The translations under genes and the position numbers were made by a program. The notes below the pieces were generated by a model that made no database searches, was not told where the DNA came from, and worked only from the letters and a program-made list of their open reading frames with translations. From Trebonia kvetii (GTDB taxonomy: Bacteria > Actinomycetota > Actinomycetes > Streptosporangiales > Streptosporangiaceae), in contig NZ_RPFW01000001.1 of NCBI RefSeq assembly GCF_007827045.1, positions 658,519 to 722,518 of the forward strand: 64,000 bases of DNA, written 5' to 3'. Positions 17,110-26,629 of the stretch are shown in pieces (position 1 is the stretch's first letter; the number at the start of each line of letters is the position of its first letter).

Positions 17110-17177
17110 CTTTGCTTAACCGCCGGTGGGATAAAGGATGCAAAGCGGACGGGAATGTGGTCGCCGGTTAAGCAAAG
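17110..17177. terminator. 13-bp perfect inverted repeat between convergent genes
   Basis: CTTTGCTTAACCG (17110-17122) and CGGTTAAGCAAAG (17165-17177) are perfect complements 42 bases apart, in the gap between the exporter permease and the TetR gene. The arms are AT-rich compared with the surroundings. It could be a bidirectional transcription end, or a remnant of a mobile or regulatory element. Confidence 0.4.
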
Positions 17178-17201
17178 GTGGGAAAGTGCGGGTATGGCGA
17201 G

Positions 17202-17903
17202 TCAGCCGAGGAGCCTTACCGCGCCGTCGCGGGCGCGGGTCACCTCGGGCTCCGCCAGGCCGATGAGGCGCAGGCAGGACGTGGCGATGTCGTGTGCGTG
17301 CGAGTCTCGCAGGTCACCGGACCGGCGCAGGTGGATGACTGACTCGACGACCTGCATGACGAGAGTCGCTATCAGGGCTTCGTCTAGTCTGGCGGCATGG
17401 CCGGCGGCGCGGCCGAGCCGCCCGTATGCCGCCTGCAACTGTGACCGCTCCGCGCGGAACGACGCGAACTCCTCCCCCTGGACCTCGGGCATCAGGTAAA
17501 GCGTGGCGATGTTGTGCGGGGCGCGGGTCAGGGTTCGCACGTCGGTAAGGGCGAGCGCGTACAGCCCGGCGGCGGGGTCGTCGCGGCAGCGGGACTCCAG
17601 CATCGCGGCGACCTGAAGGCTGGGCCGCACGGACTGGGTCAGCAGCTCGAGCAGGATCTCGTCCTTGCCCGTGAAGTGGTAGTAAAGCGACGCCTGCCTG
17701 ATGCCGACGCGCTCGGCGATCTGCCTGGTTGTAGTCGCGGCGAGGCCCTGGCTGACGAACAGCCCGGCCGCGGCGTCGAGTATCTCCTCGCGCGGCGGCA
17801 CGCCGGCGTTGCTGGCCGGCCGCAGCCGGGGGCGTCCCGCGCGGCGGCGGTGCTCGGCCGCCTCTGCAAGCTCGCCCGTCGCCGGGCCCCGCGCGTCCGC
17901 CAC
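17202..17903 (-). CDS. TetR-family regulator of the carboxylase operon
   Basis: A 233-residue TetR protein. After a basic, Arg-rich leader (residues 1-35) the HTH is REEILDAAAGLFVSQGL ... TTRQIAERVGIRQASLYYHF (about 37-83), then a ligand domain. The GTG start lies 7 bases after GATAAT (minus strand, 17911-17916), so it has its own probably leaderless promoter. It lies 44 bases downstream of the allophanate hydrolase gene in the same direction and is the only regulator of the cluster. Inference: it binds the 20-bp palindrome before the permease gene (26630-26649). Confidence 0.8.
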   Translation of the reverse strand: MADARGPATGELAEAAEHRRRAGRPRLRPASNAGVPPREEILDAAAGLFVSQGLAATTTRQIAERVGIRQASLYYHFTGKDEILLELLTQSVRPSLQVAAMLESRCRDDPAAGLYALALTDVRTLTRAPHNIATLYLMPEVQGEEFASFRAERSQLQAAYGRLGRAAGHAARLDEALIATLVMQVVESVIHLRRSGDLRDSHAHDIATSCLRLIGLAEPEVTRARDGAVRLLG

Positions 17904-17947
17904 GCCAGCGATTATCGCAGAGCCCCCGTCGTGAGCCGGTACACGTC

Positions 17948-19774
17948 TCAGGCCGGCCCGCCCCTGCTGTCCCGGCCGAGCCAGGCACGCCAGCTGCCGT
18001 ACGACGTGATGTCGGTGGCGCCGCGCACCGCCGCGGGCTCGCAGAGGAACCCGAGCACGTCACGGCCATCGTCCAGGGCGACCCTGCCGATCGCCATCGG
18101 GGCAGCCAGGCCCGCCATGAAGCGGGCGAAGCCCACCGGGGGCAGCCGCCACAACTCGCCGGCAATCGACGCACCGGCATCACCCGCGCGCTGCGGCCCT
18201 GAGTCCGCCGCGGGCGGCTGCCCGATCCGGACGAGGCCGGGCTTGGGCGGCTGCGTATCCAGGGCGTACAGCAGGTAGCAGGGCACGGTGCGGGCCGGTC
18301 CCAGGAGCTTGCCGCCCGCCGCGAGCAGCTCATGGTTGAGCGGCTGGCCGCGCAGGTGCGCGCCGACGACAAGCAGGTCAACGTCGGGCTCGTCGTGGCG
18401 TTCTCCCGGCTCGGCGGTGGCGGCGATCTCGGCGAGCCGGGCGTCGCTGCCGGCCGGGCCGGTCAGCATGATGCCGAACGGCAGCCCGCTGACTGTCCCC
18501 GCTGGCACGGCAAGGGCCGCGAGGTCGAGCAGGTTCGCGAAGTTCGTGTAGGTCCCGAGCTGCGCGTTGACGCCGACCGGGTCGCGCTGCACCTCGGCGA
18601 TGGTGGGGTGCAGCGTGGTCGTCGGGGTAAGCAGCGCATCGCAGCCGTCAAGGGCGCCTGCGGCTCGCGCGGCGAGCCGGTCGAGGCGCTCCCGGTCCGC
18701 GAAGTAGCCGACGGCGTCGTGCTTCGCGGCGTCGAGAATGATCGTCGCGACGACCGGGTCCAGGTCGCCGCCGATCAGTTCGGCATGCTCGCGGACGTGA
18801 CCGCCGACCGCCGCGTACCGCTCGGCGACGAACGACCCGCCGTACAGCAGGCTCGCGGCCTCAAGCAGGGGCGTGATGTCGACGGTAACGATCTCGGCGC
18901 CGCTTGATCGCAAGCGCGCGGCAGCTGACTCGAACGCCTCCGCCCAGCCGTCCGCCAGGCCGGCGAGCTGAGCCGGCAGCGGGACTGCGATGCGGGCCTG
19001 GCCGGCGTCCGCCCGGGCGCGGGCGTCTGCGTCTGTGTCGGCACCACCACCAGCACCGGCACCGGCACGGGTAGCGGGGAGCCGCCAGCCGCCGCGCGGT
19101 CCGCTGCCGAGCAGTGTCGCCAGCGGGTCCACCCCATCTGGGCCCGCCATCACCGCGACCGCCCGCCTCGCCAGCGGCACCGATCGCGCGAACACGGTCA
19201 CGCAGTCAAGCGACCGGCACGCGGGCACCACGCCGGTGCAGGGGATGACGCCGCGCGTGGGCTTGACCCCGACGATGCCGTTCAGCGCGGCGGGCACCCG
19301 TCCGGAGCCCGCCGTGTCGGTGCCGAGGGCGAAATCGACCAGGCCGAGCGCGACCGCGACCGCCGAACCGGAACTGGAGCCGCCGGAGATCCGCTCCGGG
19401 TCCCAGGCGTTGCGGACCGTGCCGTACGGGCTGCGGGTGCCGACAAGCCCGGTGGCGAACTGGTCGAGATTGGTCTTGCCGAGCACGACCGCACCGGCGG
19501 CCCGCAGTCGGGCGACTGCCGTGGCGTCCTCGGCGGGCAGGTACTCGTAAGACGGCGCGCCCGCCGTGGTGGGTAGCCCGGCCACGTCGATGTTGTCCTT
19601 GACCGCCGCGACCAGGCCGGCCAGCGGCAGCCGCTCGCCGGCGGCAGTCCTGGCGTCAACCGCTTCCGCTTCGGCCAGCGCGTCGGCCGCCGGGCGCAGC
19701 GTGATCCAGACTTCTGGCCGGCCGGCCGCCTCGATGGCGTCGTAGGCACCCGCGACTCGCGCGACGGCGCTCAT
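17948..19774 (-). CDS. atzF: Allophanate hydrolase
   Basis: A 608-residue allophanate hydrolase, which converts allophanate to two ammonia and two CO2. The N-terminal amidase-signature domain (1-440) keeps the Lys-Ser-Ser triad: AAVKDNIDVAGLPTTAG, GGSSSGSAVAVALG and GTDTAGSGR. The C-terminal domain (about 470-590), with DLLVVGAHLRGQPLNHEL and VPCYLLYALDTQPPKPGLVRI, is the allophanate-hydrolase-specific C-domain, which separates it from ordinary amidases. The ATG overlaps the carboxylase stop by 4 bases. It is the last step of the operon's nitrogen-release pathway. Confidence 0.9.
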   Translation of the reverse strand: MSAVARVAGAYDAIEAAGRPEVWITLRPAADALAEAEAVDARTAAGERLPLAGLVAAVKDNIDVAGLPTTAGAPSYEYLPAEDATAVARLRAAGAVVLGKTNLDQFATGLVGTRSPYGTVRNAWDPERISGGSSSGSAVAVALGLVDFALGTDTAGSGRVPAALNGIVGVKPTRGVIPCTGVVPACRSLDCVTVFARSVPLARRAVAVMAGPDGVDPLATLLGSGPRGGWRLPATRAGAGAGGGADTDADARARADAGQARIAVPLPAQLAGLADGWAEAFESAAARLRSSGAEIVTVDITPLLEAASLLYGGSFVAERYAAVGGHVREHAELIGGDLDPVVATIILDAAKHDAVGYFADRERLDRLAARAAGALDGCDALLTPTTTLHPTIAEVQRDPVGVNAQLGTYTNFANLLDLAALAVPAGTVSGLPFGIMLTGPAGSDARLAEIAATAEPGERHDEPDVDLLVVGAHLRGQPLNHELLAAGGKLLGPARTVPCYLLYALDTQPPKPGLVRIGQPPAADSGPQRAGDAGASIAGELWRLPPVGFARFMAGLAAPMAIGRVALDDGRDVLGFLCEPAAVRGATDITSYGSWRAWLGRDSRGGPA

Positions 19775-22700
19775 CGCTCTCCCCCGCCAAGCCGGTCCGG
19801 GATCAGCGCGAGCAGCACTTGGCCCGCCGTGACCTGGTTCCCTGGAGCGGTGTAGACCTCCGCGACGGTCCCGCCGTGCGGCGCGGTGATGATCGTCTCC
19901 ATCTTCATGGCCTCCAGAGCCGCGAGCTTGTCGCCCTTCGCTACCCGCATCCCGGGGCGGGCGTCAACCTGCCAGACGCTGGCTATGAACGGCGCGGTTA
20001 CCGGGGTCGCACCGGCAGGTACCAGCACCGTCTCTTCCGTGCCGCTGGGGTCGGGGCCTGGATCGCTCTCGGCCCTATCGAACTCTCCCGCGGCACGCCA
20101 CCGCTCCTTCTCCGCGGCGAACGCCGCCGACTGCCTGGCGCGGAACGCCGCGATGGACGCCGCGTCCGCCGTCAGGAACCGCTGGTACGAGCCGTAGTCG
20201 AACCAGCCGTCGGTCACCTCGACGTGCCCGCGCCCGGCCTCGGTCTCGGCGCGCAGGTCGAGCAGCTCTTCCGCGCTGACCGGGTACCACTCGATCTGGT
20301 CGAAGAAGCGCAGCGCCCACGGCTGCTCGGCGAACAGCCCGGCGCGACGGTACCGGTTCCACACCTGGGTCGTCCGCCCGACGAACTGGTAGCCGCCTGG
20401 CCCCTCCATGCCGTAGATGCACAGGTACGCGCCGCCGATGCCGACGGAGTTCTCCGCCGTCCAGGTCCGCGCCGGGTTGTACTTGGTGGTGACCAGCCGG
20501 TGCCGCGGGTCGACCGGCGTGGCCACCGGCGCGCCCAGGTACACGTCGCCCAGCCCGAGCACCAAATACCGCGCGGCGAACACGATGTCCCGCACGTCCT
20601 GCGGCGTCGCGAGCCCGTTGACCCGCCTGATGAACTCGATGTTCCACGGGGTCCACGGCGCGTCGGAGCGGACGCCGTGCATGTACCGCTCGATGGCGAG
20701 CCGGGTCGCCGGGTCGTCCCAGGACAGCGGCAGCCGCACCGTACGGGACGGGACGCGGAGCTCGTTTGTCGGAGGGAGTTCGTACTCTAGGCGTTGCAGA
20801 AGCGGGAGCAGGGACCTTGCCGGAAGCCGGGCGGCGTCGGTGTGAATCTGGAGAGAGCGGATGCCCGGGGTGAGGTCGATGATTCCCGGCACGGCCTCGG
20901 CGGCCAGCGCCTCCTGCAGGGCGTGCACCCGCATCCGCAGGCCCAGGTCGAGAACGGGATCGCCGTACTCGACGATCACGTTGTCGTCGCCGTCGCGGCG
21001 GTAGACCACGGCCGGCGTACCTGACCCCGCTAGCCCGGCCGGCGTGCCCGGCCCGGCCGGCGCGGCGTCGCGCCTGGCCAGGATGCCGTCGTCGCCGTCG
21101 CCGCCGGTGCGCGCGAGCACCGGGGTCGCGCGCCGGTCGCGCAGCGACGCCGCGTCCGCCTCGCGCACCGGCACGAAGCGCACGGTGTCGCCCGGGCGCA
21201 GCTGTCCCGTCTTCCACAGCTCGCCGCTGGCGATGACCGCCGGGCAGACAAAACCGCCGAGGCTCGGCCCGTCGGGGCCGAGGATGATCGGCGTGTCCCC
21301 GGTGAAGTCGAGCGCGCCGACCGCGTAGGGGACGTCGTGGATGTTGGACGGGTGCAGCCCGGCCTCGCCACCGTCCTCGCGTGCCCACGACGGGCGCGGC
21401 CCGATGAGCCGGATGCCGGTGCGCGCCGAGTTGTGGTGCACGGTATAGCTGCTTGCGTACAGCTCGTCGATGCCGGCCCTGGTGAAGAACTCGGGTGCCG
21501 CGTGCGGTCCCTCGGTAACCCCGATCTCCCAGTCCGCGACGATCGCGGGACGCCGGTGCTGCGGTGTCGGCGCCGGCGTCGCGGCGTGGGAGTCGTCGCC
21601 GGCGCGCAGGACGTCGCCTGCCGCCAGCGCACGCCCGGCGTGCCCGCCGAACCTGCCGAGCGTGAACGTCGACGCGCTGCCGAGGTAGGACGGTACGTCG
21701 AAGCCGCCGCGCACGGCCAGGTAGCATCGCAGCCCAGGCCCGCCGATCGCGCCGATGGACAGGGTCGCCCCGGCCGGCACGGTGAACGGTTCCCACCAAG
21801 GGACTCCCCGGCCGTCGAGCGACGCGGTGGACACCGCACCGCCCAGGCACACGATCGTGTCGTGGGAGAACTTCAGCGCTGGGCCGGTCACGGCGCACTC
21901 AAGCGCCGGTGCGCCCTCGGGGTTGCCGACCGCGAGGTTGGCCTCGCGCAGCGACACCTCGTCCATCGGGCCACTCGGCGGCACGCCGACCTGCCAGTAC
22001 CCGAGGCGCCCCGGCCAGTCCTGCACGGTCGTCATCGCGCCGGGCGCAAGCACCTCGATGCGCGGCTCCGGGTCGGTGACTTCGTTCAGCGTCGAGGTCG
22101 AGTGCACGGCGGACCGGAATTCCGGGAGCGCGAGGGCCGCGCGCAGCAGCCCCAGGTTCGTGACGACGCCGTCGACCCGGGTCTCCGCGAGCGCCACGCC
22201 GAGGCGGTCAAGCGCCTGCTCGCGGTCGCCAGCCGCCGCGATGACCTTCGCGAGCAGCGGGTCGTAGCTCGGGGAAACCTCAAGGCCCGCCTCGATCCAG
22301 GCGTCTACCCGGACGTCCGTGGCTGCCACCGCGTCCGCGGCTGCCAGTAGGTCCGCTGCTCGCGCCGGCCAGGAGACGGAGGTGACTAGCCCCGGGCTCG
22401 GGCGGCCGCCGTGATTGGGATCCTCGGCGTAGACACGGGCCTCGACCGCGTGGCCGCGAGGCGCGTGGCGCGCCGCCATGAACTCCGCGACGCCGTCGGG
22501 ACCCCGGCCTGCCAGCCGCAGCATCTGCTCGACCAGGTCGACCCGGTACACCTCTTCTGTGACCGGGTGCTCCACCTGGAGCCGCGCGTTCACCTCGAGG
22601 AACGACGCCTCTTGGCGTTCCGGGTCGTAAACGAACTCGACGGTGCCCGCCGAGCGGTAGCCGACCGAGGCGGCTAGCTCCCGTGCCGCCTCGTGCAGCC

Positions 22701-23469
22701 GGCGGCGCACCGACGGCGGCAGTCCGGGGGCCGGGGCCTCCTCGATGACCTTCTGGTTGCGGCGCTGCAGTGAGCAGTCCCTGTCGCCGAGCACGACGAC
22801 CTGACCGGTGCCGTCGCCGAAGACCTGGACCTCCACGTGCCTGGCGTCGCGCACCAGCCGCTCGAGGAAGACGCCGGCCGTGGCGAAGTTCGCGGCGGCG
22901 AGCCGCTGCACCCGGGCGAACGCGTCGGCCACCCCGGCCGCGTCGTGACAGGCCAGCATGCCGATGCCGCCACCGCCGCCGGTCGCCTTGACCATGACGG
23001 GGTAGCCGATCTCACCGGCCGCGGCGACTGCCTCTTCTATCGAGGCGAGCAGGCCGGTGCCCGCCATCATCGGGACGCCTGCGGCGCGGGCGAGCTCGCG
23101 GGCGGTGTGCTTGGCGCCGAATGCCGCCAGGTGCGCGGGCGCGGGGCCGGCGAAGGCGATGCCCGCTTCCTCCACCTGGCGCGCGAAGTCCGCGTTCTCC
23201 GACAGGAAGCCGTAGCCGGGATGAATGGCACCGGCGGCAGCGGAGTTGGCGGCGGCGAGGATCCGACAACCGTTCAGATAGGAATCTTGAGGTCTTGACT
23301 TTCCGATGAGTACCGCCTCGTCGGCCTCGCGGACGTGCGGCGCGGCGGCGTCGGCCTCCGAGTAGACCGCGACCGTGCGCAGGCCGAGGCGGCGCGCGGT
23401 GCGGATGACGCGGCGGGCGATCTCGCCCCTGTTGGCGACGAGGACGCTGTCGAATGCCCAGTCCGTCAC
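19771..23469 (-). CDS. uca: Urea/guanidine carboxylase, biotin-dependent
   Basis: A 1232-residue multidomain carboxylase. Biotin carboxylase (1-450): VLVANRGEIARRVIRTARRL, ATP-grasp GGGGGIGM, EVNARLQVEHPVTEEV. AHS2/KipA-like carboxyltransferase half (about 480-790): TVQDWPGRLGYWQVGVPPSGPMD. AHS1/KipI-like half (about 830-1060). C-terminal biotinyl domain with ALEAMKMETI, the Lys being the biotin site. Family members carboxylate urea to allophanate or guanidine to carboxyguanidine; the flanking DUF1989 pair favours guanidine. The GTG start at 23469 overlaps the upstream stop (GTGA). An in-frame start at 23523 would read into the previous gene. Confidence 0.88.
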   Translation of the reverse strand: MTDWAFDSVLVANRGEIARRVIRTARRLGLRTVAVYSEADAAAPHVREADEAVLIGKSRPQDSYLNGCRILAAANSAAAGAIHPGYGFLSENADFARQVEEAGIAFAGPAPAHLAAFGAKHTARELARAAGVPMMAGTGLLASIEEAVAAAGEIGYPVMVKATGGGGGIGMLACHDAAGVADAFARVQRLAAANFATAGVFLERLVRDARHVEVQVFGDGTGQVVVLGDRDCSLQRRNQKVIEEAPAPGLPPSVRRRLHEAARELAASVGYRSAGTVEFVYDPERQEASFLEVNARLQVEHPVTEEVYRVDLVEQMLRLAGRGPDGVAEFMAARHAPRGHAVEARVYAEDPNHGGRPSPGLVTSVSWPARAADLLAAADAVAATDVRVDAWIEAGLEVSPSYDPLLAKVIAAAGDREQALDRLGVALAETRVDGVVTNLGLLRAALALPEFRSAVHSTSTLNEVTDPEPRIEVLAPGAMTTVQDWPGRLGYWQVGVPPSGPMDEVSLREANLAVGNPEGAPALECAVTGPALKFSHDTIVCLGGAVSTASLDGRGVPWWEPFTVPAGATLSIGAIGGPGLRCYLAVRGGFDVPSYLGSASTFTLGRFGGHAGRALAAGDVLRAGDDSHAATPAPTPQHRRPAIVADWEIGVTEGPHAAPEFFTRAGIDELYASSYTVHHNSARTGIRLIGPRPSWAREDGGEAGLHPSNIHDVPYAVGALDFTGDTPIILGPDGPSLGGFVCPAVIASGELWKTGQLRPGDTVRFVPVREADAASLRDRRATPVLARTGGDGDDGILARRDAAPAGPGTPAGLAGSGTPAVVYRRDGDDNVIVEYGDPVLDLGLRMRVHALQEALAAEAVPGIIDLTPGIRSLQIHTDAARLPARSLLPLLQRLEYELPPTNELRVPSRTVRLPLSWDDPATRLAIERYMHGVRSDAPWTPWNIEFIRRVNGLATPQDVRDIVFAARYLVLGLGDVYLGAPVATPVDPRHRLVTTKYNPARTWTAENSVGIGGAYLCIYGMEGPGGYQFVGRTTQVWNRYRRAGLFAEQPWALRFFDQIEWYPVSAEELLDLRAETEAGRGHVEVTDGWFDYGSYQRFLTADAASIAAFRARQSAAFAAEKERWRAAGEFDRAESDPGPDPSGTEETVLVPAGATPVTAPFIASVWQVDARPGMRVAKGDKLAALEAMKMETIITAPHGGTVAEVYTAPGNQVTAGQVLLALIPDRLGGGER

Positions 23470-24146
23470 ACTGGCCCCGCCGTCACGATCATCCGCAGCG
23501 GCGTGGGGTTGAAGTCGTTGCACGGGTTGTTCATCTGCGGGCAGTTAGAGACCAAGACGAGGATGTCCATCTCGGCGCGGAACGCCACCCGCTTGCCAGG
23601 CCCGGAGATGCCGTCCACGATGCCGAGGGTGCCGTCGGCCTCGACGGGGACGTTCATGAACCAGTTGAGGTTGGACACGATGTCGCGGGCGCCCATGCCG
23701 TACCTGGCCGCCTCGGCGAGGAAGTTTTCCCGGCAGCCGTGTTCGGACGCCGTGTGATGGCCGTAGCGGAGGGTGTTGGACTCCTTGCCGCAAGCGCCGC
23801 CGATCGTGTCCTGCCGGTCGATCTCGTTGGCGACGACGGTGGCCAGCGGGTTGCCCTCGCTGGACCGCAAGACAGTGCCTGTGCGCACGTAGATGTTGCC
23901 CGACCAGGCGATCGTGTCCGGCACGCTGTACCGCTCGGTTGTGTCGCGAGCGTTGTAGAGCAGGCAGTCGGCGGACTGGTTGCCGCCGACGTCGACGATG
24001 GTGAGGATGTCGCCGTGCTTTACTTCCGCGGACCAGGGGGCGCGGGGCGGGACGATCTCGTCTAGCACGACTTTCCCGTCGACGAGTGGGCCTGCCAGGT
24101 CGAGCACGGTGCCGTCGGCGTAGTTCGCCGGATCGAGGATGTTCAC
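23466..24146 (-). CDS. DUF1989 protein (UAAP2), carboxyguanidine deiminase subunit-like
   Basis: A 226-residue DUF1989/urea-amidolyase-associated protein 2. Landmarks: GDILTIVDVGGNQSADCLLYNARDTTERYS, a C-x-H type metal-site region GYHHT-like (RYGHHTASEHGCRENFL), and NWFMNVPV. Paired DUF1989 proteins next to the carboxylase have been shown in other bacteria to form carboxyguanidine deiminase (CgdAB), which releases ammonia to give allophanate. That function is inferred here from family and context. The GTG start at 24146 overlaps the upstream gene by GTGA; the longer frame to 24251 is a shadow. Confidence 0.82.
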   Translation of the reverse strand: MNILDPANYADGTVLDLAGPLVDGKVVLDEIVPPRAPWSAEVKHGDILTIVDVGGNQSADCLLYNARDTTERYSVPDTIAWSGNIYVRTGTVLRSSEGNPLATVVANEIDRQDTIGGACGKESNTLRYGHHTASEHGCRENFLAEAARYGMGARDIVSNLNWFMNVPVEADGTLGIVDGISGPGKRVAFRAEMDILVLVSNCPQMNNPCNDFNPTPLRMIVTAGPV

Positions 24147-24991
24147 AGTCCCCTCGCGGTCAGGTAGGCGGCGGTGTTGAGGTAGGCGCGGTGGGCCTCG
24201 GGTGAGGCATCGTGACGCGAGTCTTGCGCGGTCGTCGGCGTTGATCGCCACGCGTGCACGCGCAGCGGGCCGCAGGTGTACGCAGGGCGCGGGTCGGCCG
24301 GGTGCGGGACGTTGGCGATGAGGACGATCAGCGGGAGCTCGGCGAGCAGGTCGACGGCCTTGCCTGGTCCGGCGCTGCCGGTGAACTCCACGCTGCCGTC
24401 TTCTTGTACGCGCACGCCCTTGAAGAACGAGACGGACGGCGGGAGGTCGCGTCTCGTCAGGCCGTGCTTGGCCGCCGCCAGGGTGAACAGCTCGCGGCCG
24501 GACGGGCTCGGGCCCTGGGGGGCCGAGTCGCCGTACTTCGCCTGGTTGGCGGCGGCCGTGCTCGTACCGCAGAAGGCGTCGTGCTGTTGTGAATCGTCAT
24601 TGACGATCGTGGCGAGGACGCGGCCGTCGCCCGACAAGAGCGGATGCTTGGTGGTCAGGTACGCCTGCCAGGGGATCTTGACAGTGTCGGCCACGTTGAG
24701 CCGCTCCCACGGCTCGAGGGCGTTGTAGAGCAGGACGTGCGCGCACGCCTCGCCGGTGACGTCCGTCAGTCTTATTCGCGTGCCTTTTGCTACGACAAGG
24801 TGCGTGTAGTTGCCGCCGGCGACGGTCTCCGCCCAGGTTAGTTTTTCCTTGTCCACACCTTGCGGGGGGTAGGGGGTACTGCTCGCCGGCAGGTACGGCA
24901 TCGCGTCGGCGGCCCGGCCGCCCTGCGCCCGCGCGTCCGCGCGGGCCAGGGCGACCGTTTCCGTGTCGTGCTCCGAGGCCACGGTCGCCAT
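24143..24991 (-). CDS. DUF1989 protein (UAAP1), carboxyguanidine deiminase subunit-like
   Basis: A 282-residue DUF1989/urea-amidolyase-associated protein 1, a paralogue of the next gene: AKGTRIRLTDVTGEACAHVLLYNALEPWERLNVADTVK, HDAFCGTSTAAANQAKYGD, and VSFFKGVRV. Together with its partner it probably makes the heteromeric carboxyguanidine deiminase. It is translated 3 bases after the permease stop and overlaps UAAP2, so the stoichiometry of the pair is tied. The N-terminal 30 residues are variable and rich in Ala/Asp. Confidence 0.82.
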   Translation of the reverse strand: MATVASEHDTETVALARADARAQGGRAADAMPYLPASSTPYPPQGVDKEKLTWAETVAGGNYTHLVVAKGTRIRLTDVTGEACAHVLLYNALEPWERLNVADTVKIPWQAYLTTKHPLLSGDGRVLATIVNDDSQQHDAFCGTSTAAANQAKYGDSAPQGPSPSGRELFTLAAAKHGLTRRDLPPSVSFFKGVRVQEDGSVEFTGSAGPGKAVDLLAELPLIVLIANVPHPADPRPAYTCGPLRVHAWRSTPTTAQDSRHDASPEAHRAYLNTAAYLTARGL

Positions 24992-24994
24992 GCG

Positions 24995-26599
24995 TCAGGC
25001 GCCTTCCGCCGCCGGCTCGGCTGCCATTGCTGGTTCCGCGGCGGAGTGGTGCAGCCAGGCGTGCGGAATGTGCACCTTGCCGCCGCGCAGCCGCAGGTGC
25101 ACCAGGTAGCCGACCACGAGGGTCAGGGCGATGAACAGCGGTGCGCTCCACTGCAGCCACCAGGTGTGGCCGGTCAGGTCGTAGACGGCCATGCGCGGCC
25201 AGGCGAGGTTCACGATCATGAGGACCTGGTAGACGACCGCGACCACGTTGACGGGGATGGCCCACTTGCCGAGGCTGAACAGCCGCTTGCCGTGCTCGTC
25301 GGTCCCCTCTTCAATGGCGGCGCTCTTGTCGCCGCGGGCGCCCCGGAACCGGTGCAGCAGCAGCGGCGCGGTGACGCCCAGGTAGCCGAGGTACAGCATG
25401 GCGATGCACAGGCTGGACAGCGCCGTGAACACGGCGGTCTGCCCGAGGTTGACGACGAGAACCAGGGCGGCACCGACGCCGACGACGAGCGAGGTGACGA
25501 TCGGCGTGCCCGTGCGCGGCGAGACCTTGCCGAGGACGGCGTGGAACGGCAGCGCCTTCTGCCTGGCCATCGAGTACATCATCCGCGCCCCTGAGGTCTG
25601 GCAGGCCAGCGTGCAGACGATGATCGCGATCACGACGTCGGCCAGGATGATCCGCCCGGCGGTCCCGCCGAAGACCGCCTCGACCACATACGGAAGGCCG
25701 ACCGTGGCGAGGTTGCCGTCGGTGAGGCTGGGCGCGGCCATCAGCGCGGCGATCAGCAGCAGCGCCCCGCCGACGCCGGACACGATGAGCGCCCGAATGA
25801 TGGTCCGCGGCGTGATGCGGCGCGGCGCGTGGGTCTCCTCGGACAGTTCGCCCGCGGAGTCGAACCCGACCATCACGTAGGCGGCCATCAGCCCGGAGGC
25901 CAGCCAGGCCCAGATGTAGGGCGAGCCGGGAGTCGCGGCCGCGCCGGTGGAGTGCAGCAGCACCGACGGGCCGCGCTTGGTGTGCGTGAACAGTGCGATC
26001 ACGATCGCGATGACGCCGAGGATCTCCAGCACGACGCCCGCGCTGCTGATGATCGCCATCAGCCTGATGCCGATGATGTTGACCGTGGTCGTGACCGCCA
26101 GCAGGATGACGCCGAGCAGCACCGCGTTCTGCGCGCCGGTCGCCGACGTGGGCGAGGAGTCACCGCCCAGGAGCTGGAAGCCGGACCAGATGGACGGCAG
26201 CACGGCCTGCAGCGCGATGGCCGCCGCGGCCACGGTGAGGATCTGACCGATGATCATCACCCAGCCGGTGAACCAGCCGAACGTCTGCCCGGCAAGCCGG
26301 GACGACCACTGGAAGATCGCGCCGGAGATCGGGAAGCGCGCGGCGAGCGTGGAGAAGTTCAGCGCGACAAGCAGCTGGCCGGCGAACACGACCGGCCACG
26401 TCCAGAAGAACGCCGCCCCGCCGAAGCCGTAGCCGAGGAAGAACAGCTGGAAGACGGTGGTGAGGATGGAGACGTAGGAGAACCCGGCGGCGAAGGACGC
26501 GAAGCTGCCGACCCTTCGGTGCAGCTCCTGTGAGTATCCGAAGCGTTCTAGGTCGGCGTGCTCGACTGGTTTTGCTGTTGGTTCCGTGGTGGACGTCAT
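24995..26599 (-). CDS. APC-family permease of the guanidine/urea operon
   Basis: A 534-residue amino acid/polyamine/organocation permease with about 12 helices. Landmarks: FGYSQELHRRVGSFASFAAGFSYVSILTTVFQLF near the start, the helix-1 unwound motif region GFGGAAFFWTWP, and SGARMMYSMARQKALPF before helix 9. The ATG at 26599 has AGGGG 6 bases upstream. As first gene of the operon it probably imports the substrate of the carboxylase. The 20-bp palindrome 31 bases before the ATG overlaps the likely promoter. Confidence 0.83.
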   Translation of the reverse strand: MTSTTEPTAKPVEHADLERFGYSQELHRRVGSFASFAAGFSYVSILTTVFQLFFLGYGFGGAAFFWTWPVVFAGQLLVALNFSTLAARFPISGAIFQWSSRLAGQTFGWFTGWVMIIGQILTVAAAAIALQAVLPSIWSGFQLLGGDSSPTSATGAQNAVLLGVILLAVTTTVNIIGIRLMAIISSAGVVLEILGVIAIVIALFTHTKRGPSVLLHSTGAAATPGSPYIWAWLASGLMAAYVMVGFDSAGELSEETHAPRRITPRTIIRALIVSGVGGALLLIAALMAAPSLTDGNLATVGLPYVVEAVFGGTAGRIILADVVIAIIVCTLACQTSGARMMYSMARQKALPFHAVLGKVSPRTGTPIVTSLVVGVGAALVLVVNLGQTAVFTALSSLCIAMLYLGYLGVTAPLLLHRFRGARGDKSAAIEEGTDEHGKRLFSLGKWAIPVNVVAVVYQVLMIVNLAWPRMAVYDLTGHTWWLQWSAPLFIALTLVVGYLVHLRLRGGKVHIPHAWLHHSAAEPAMAAEPAAEGA

Positions 26600-26629
26600 G
26601 GCTGCCCCTGGATGGCTAGCTGGCCTCAA

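Noticed and set aside
20075..21898. 607-codon minus-strand frame within the carboxylase gene
   Set aside because: It is an alternative frame of the carboxylase, dominated by Arg/Gly/Ala and lacking any motif. The main frame holds the AHS1/AHS2 domains.
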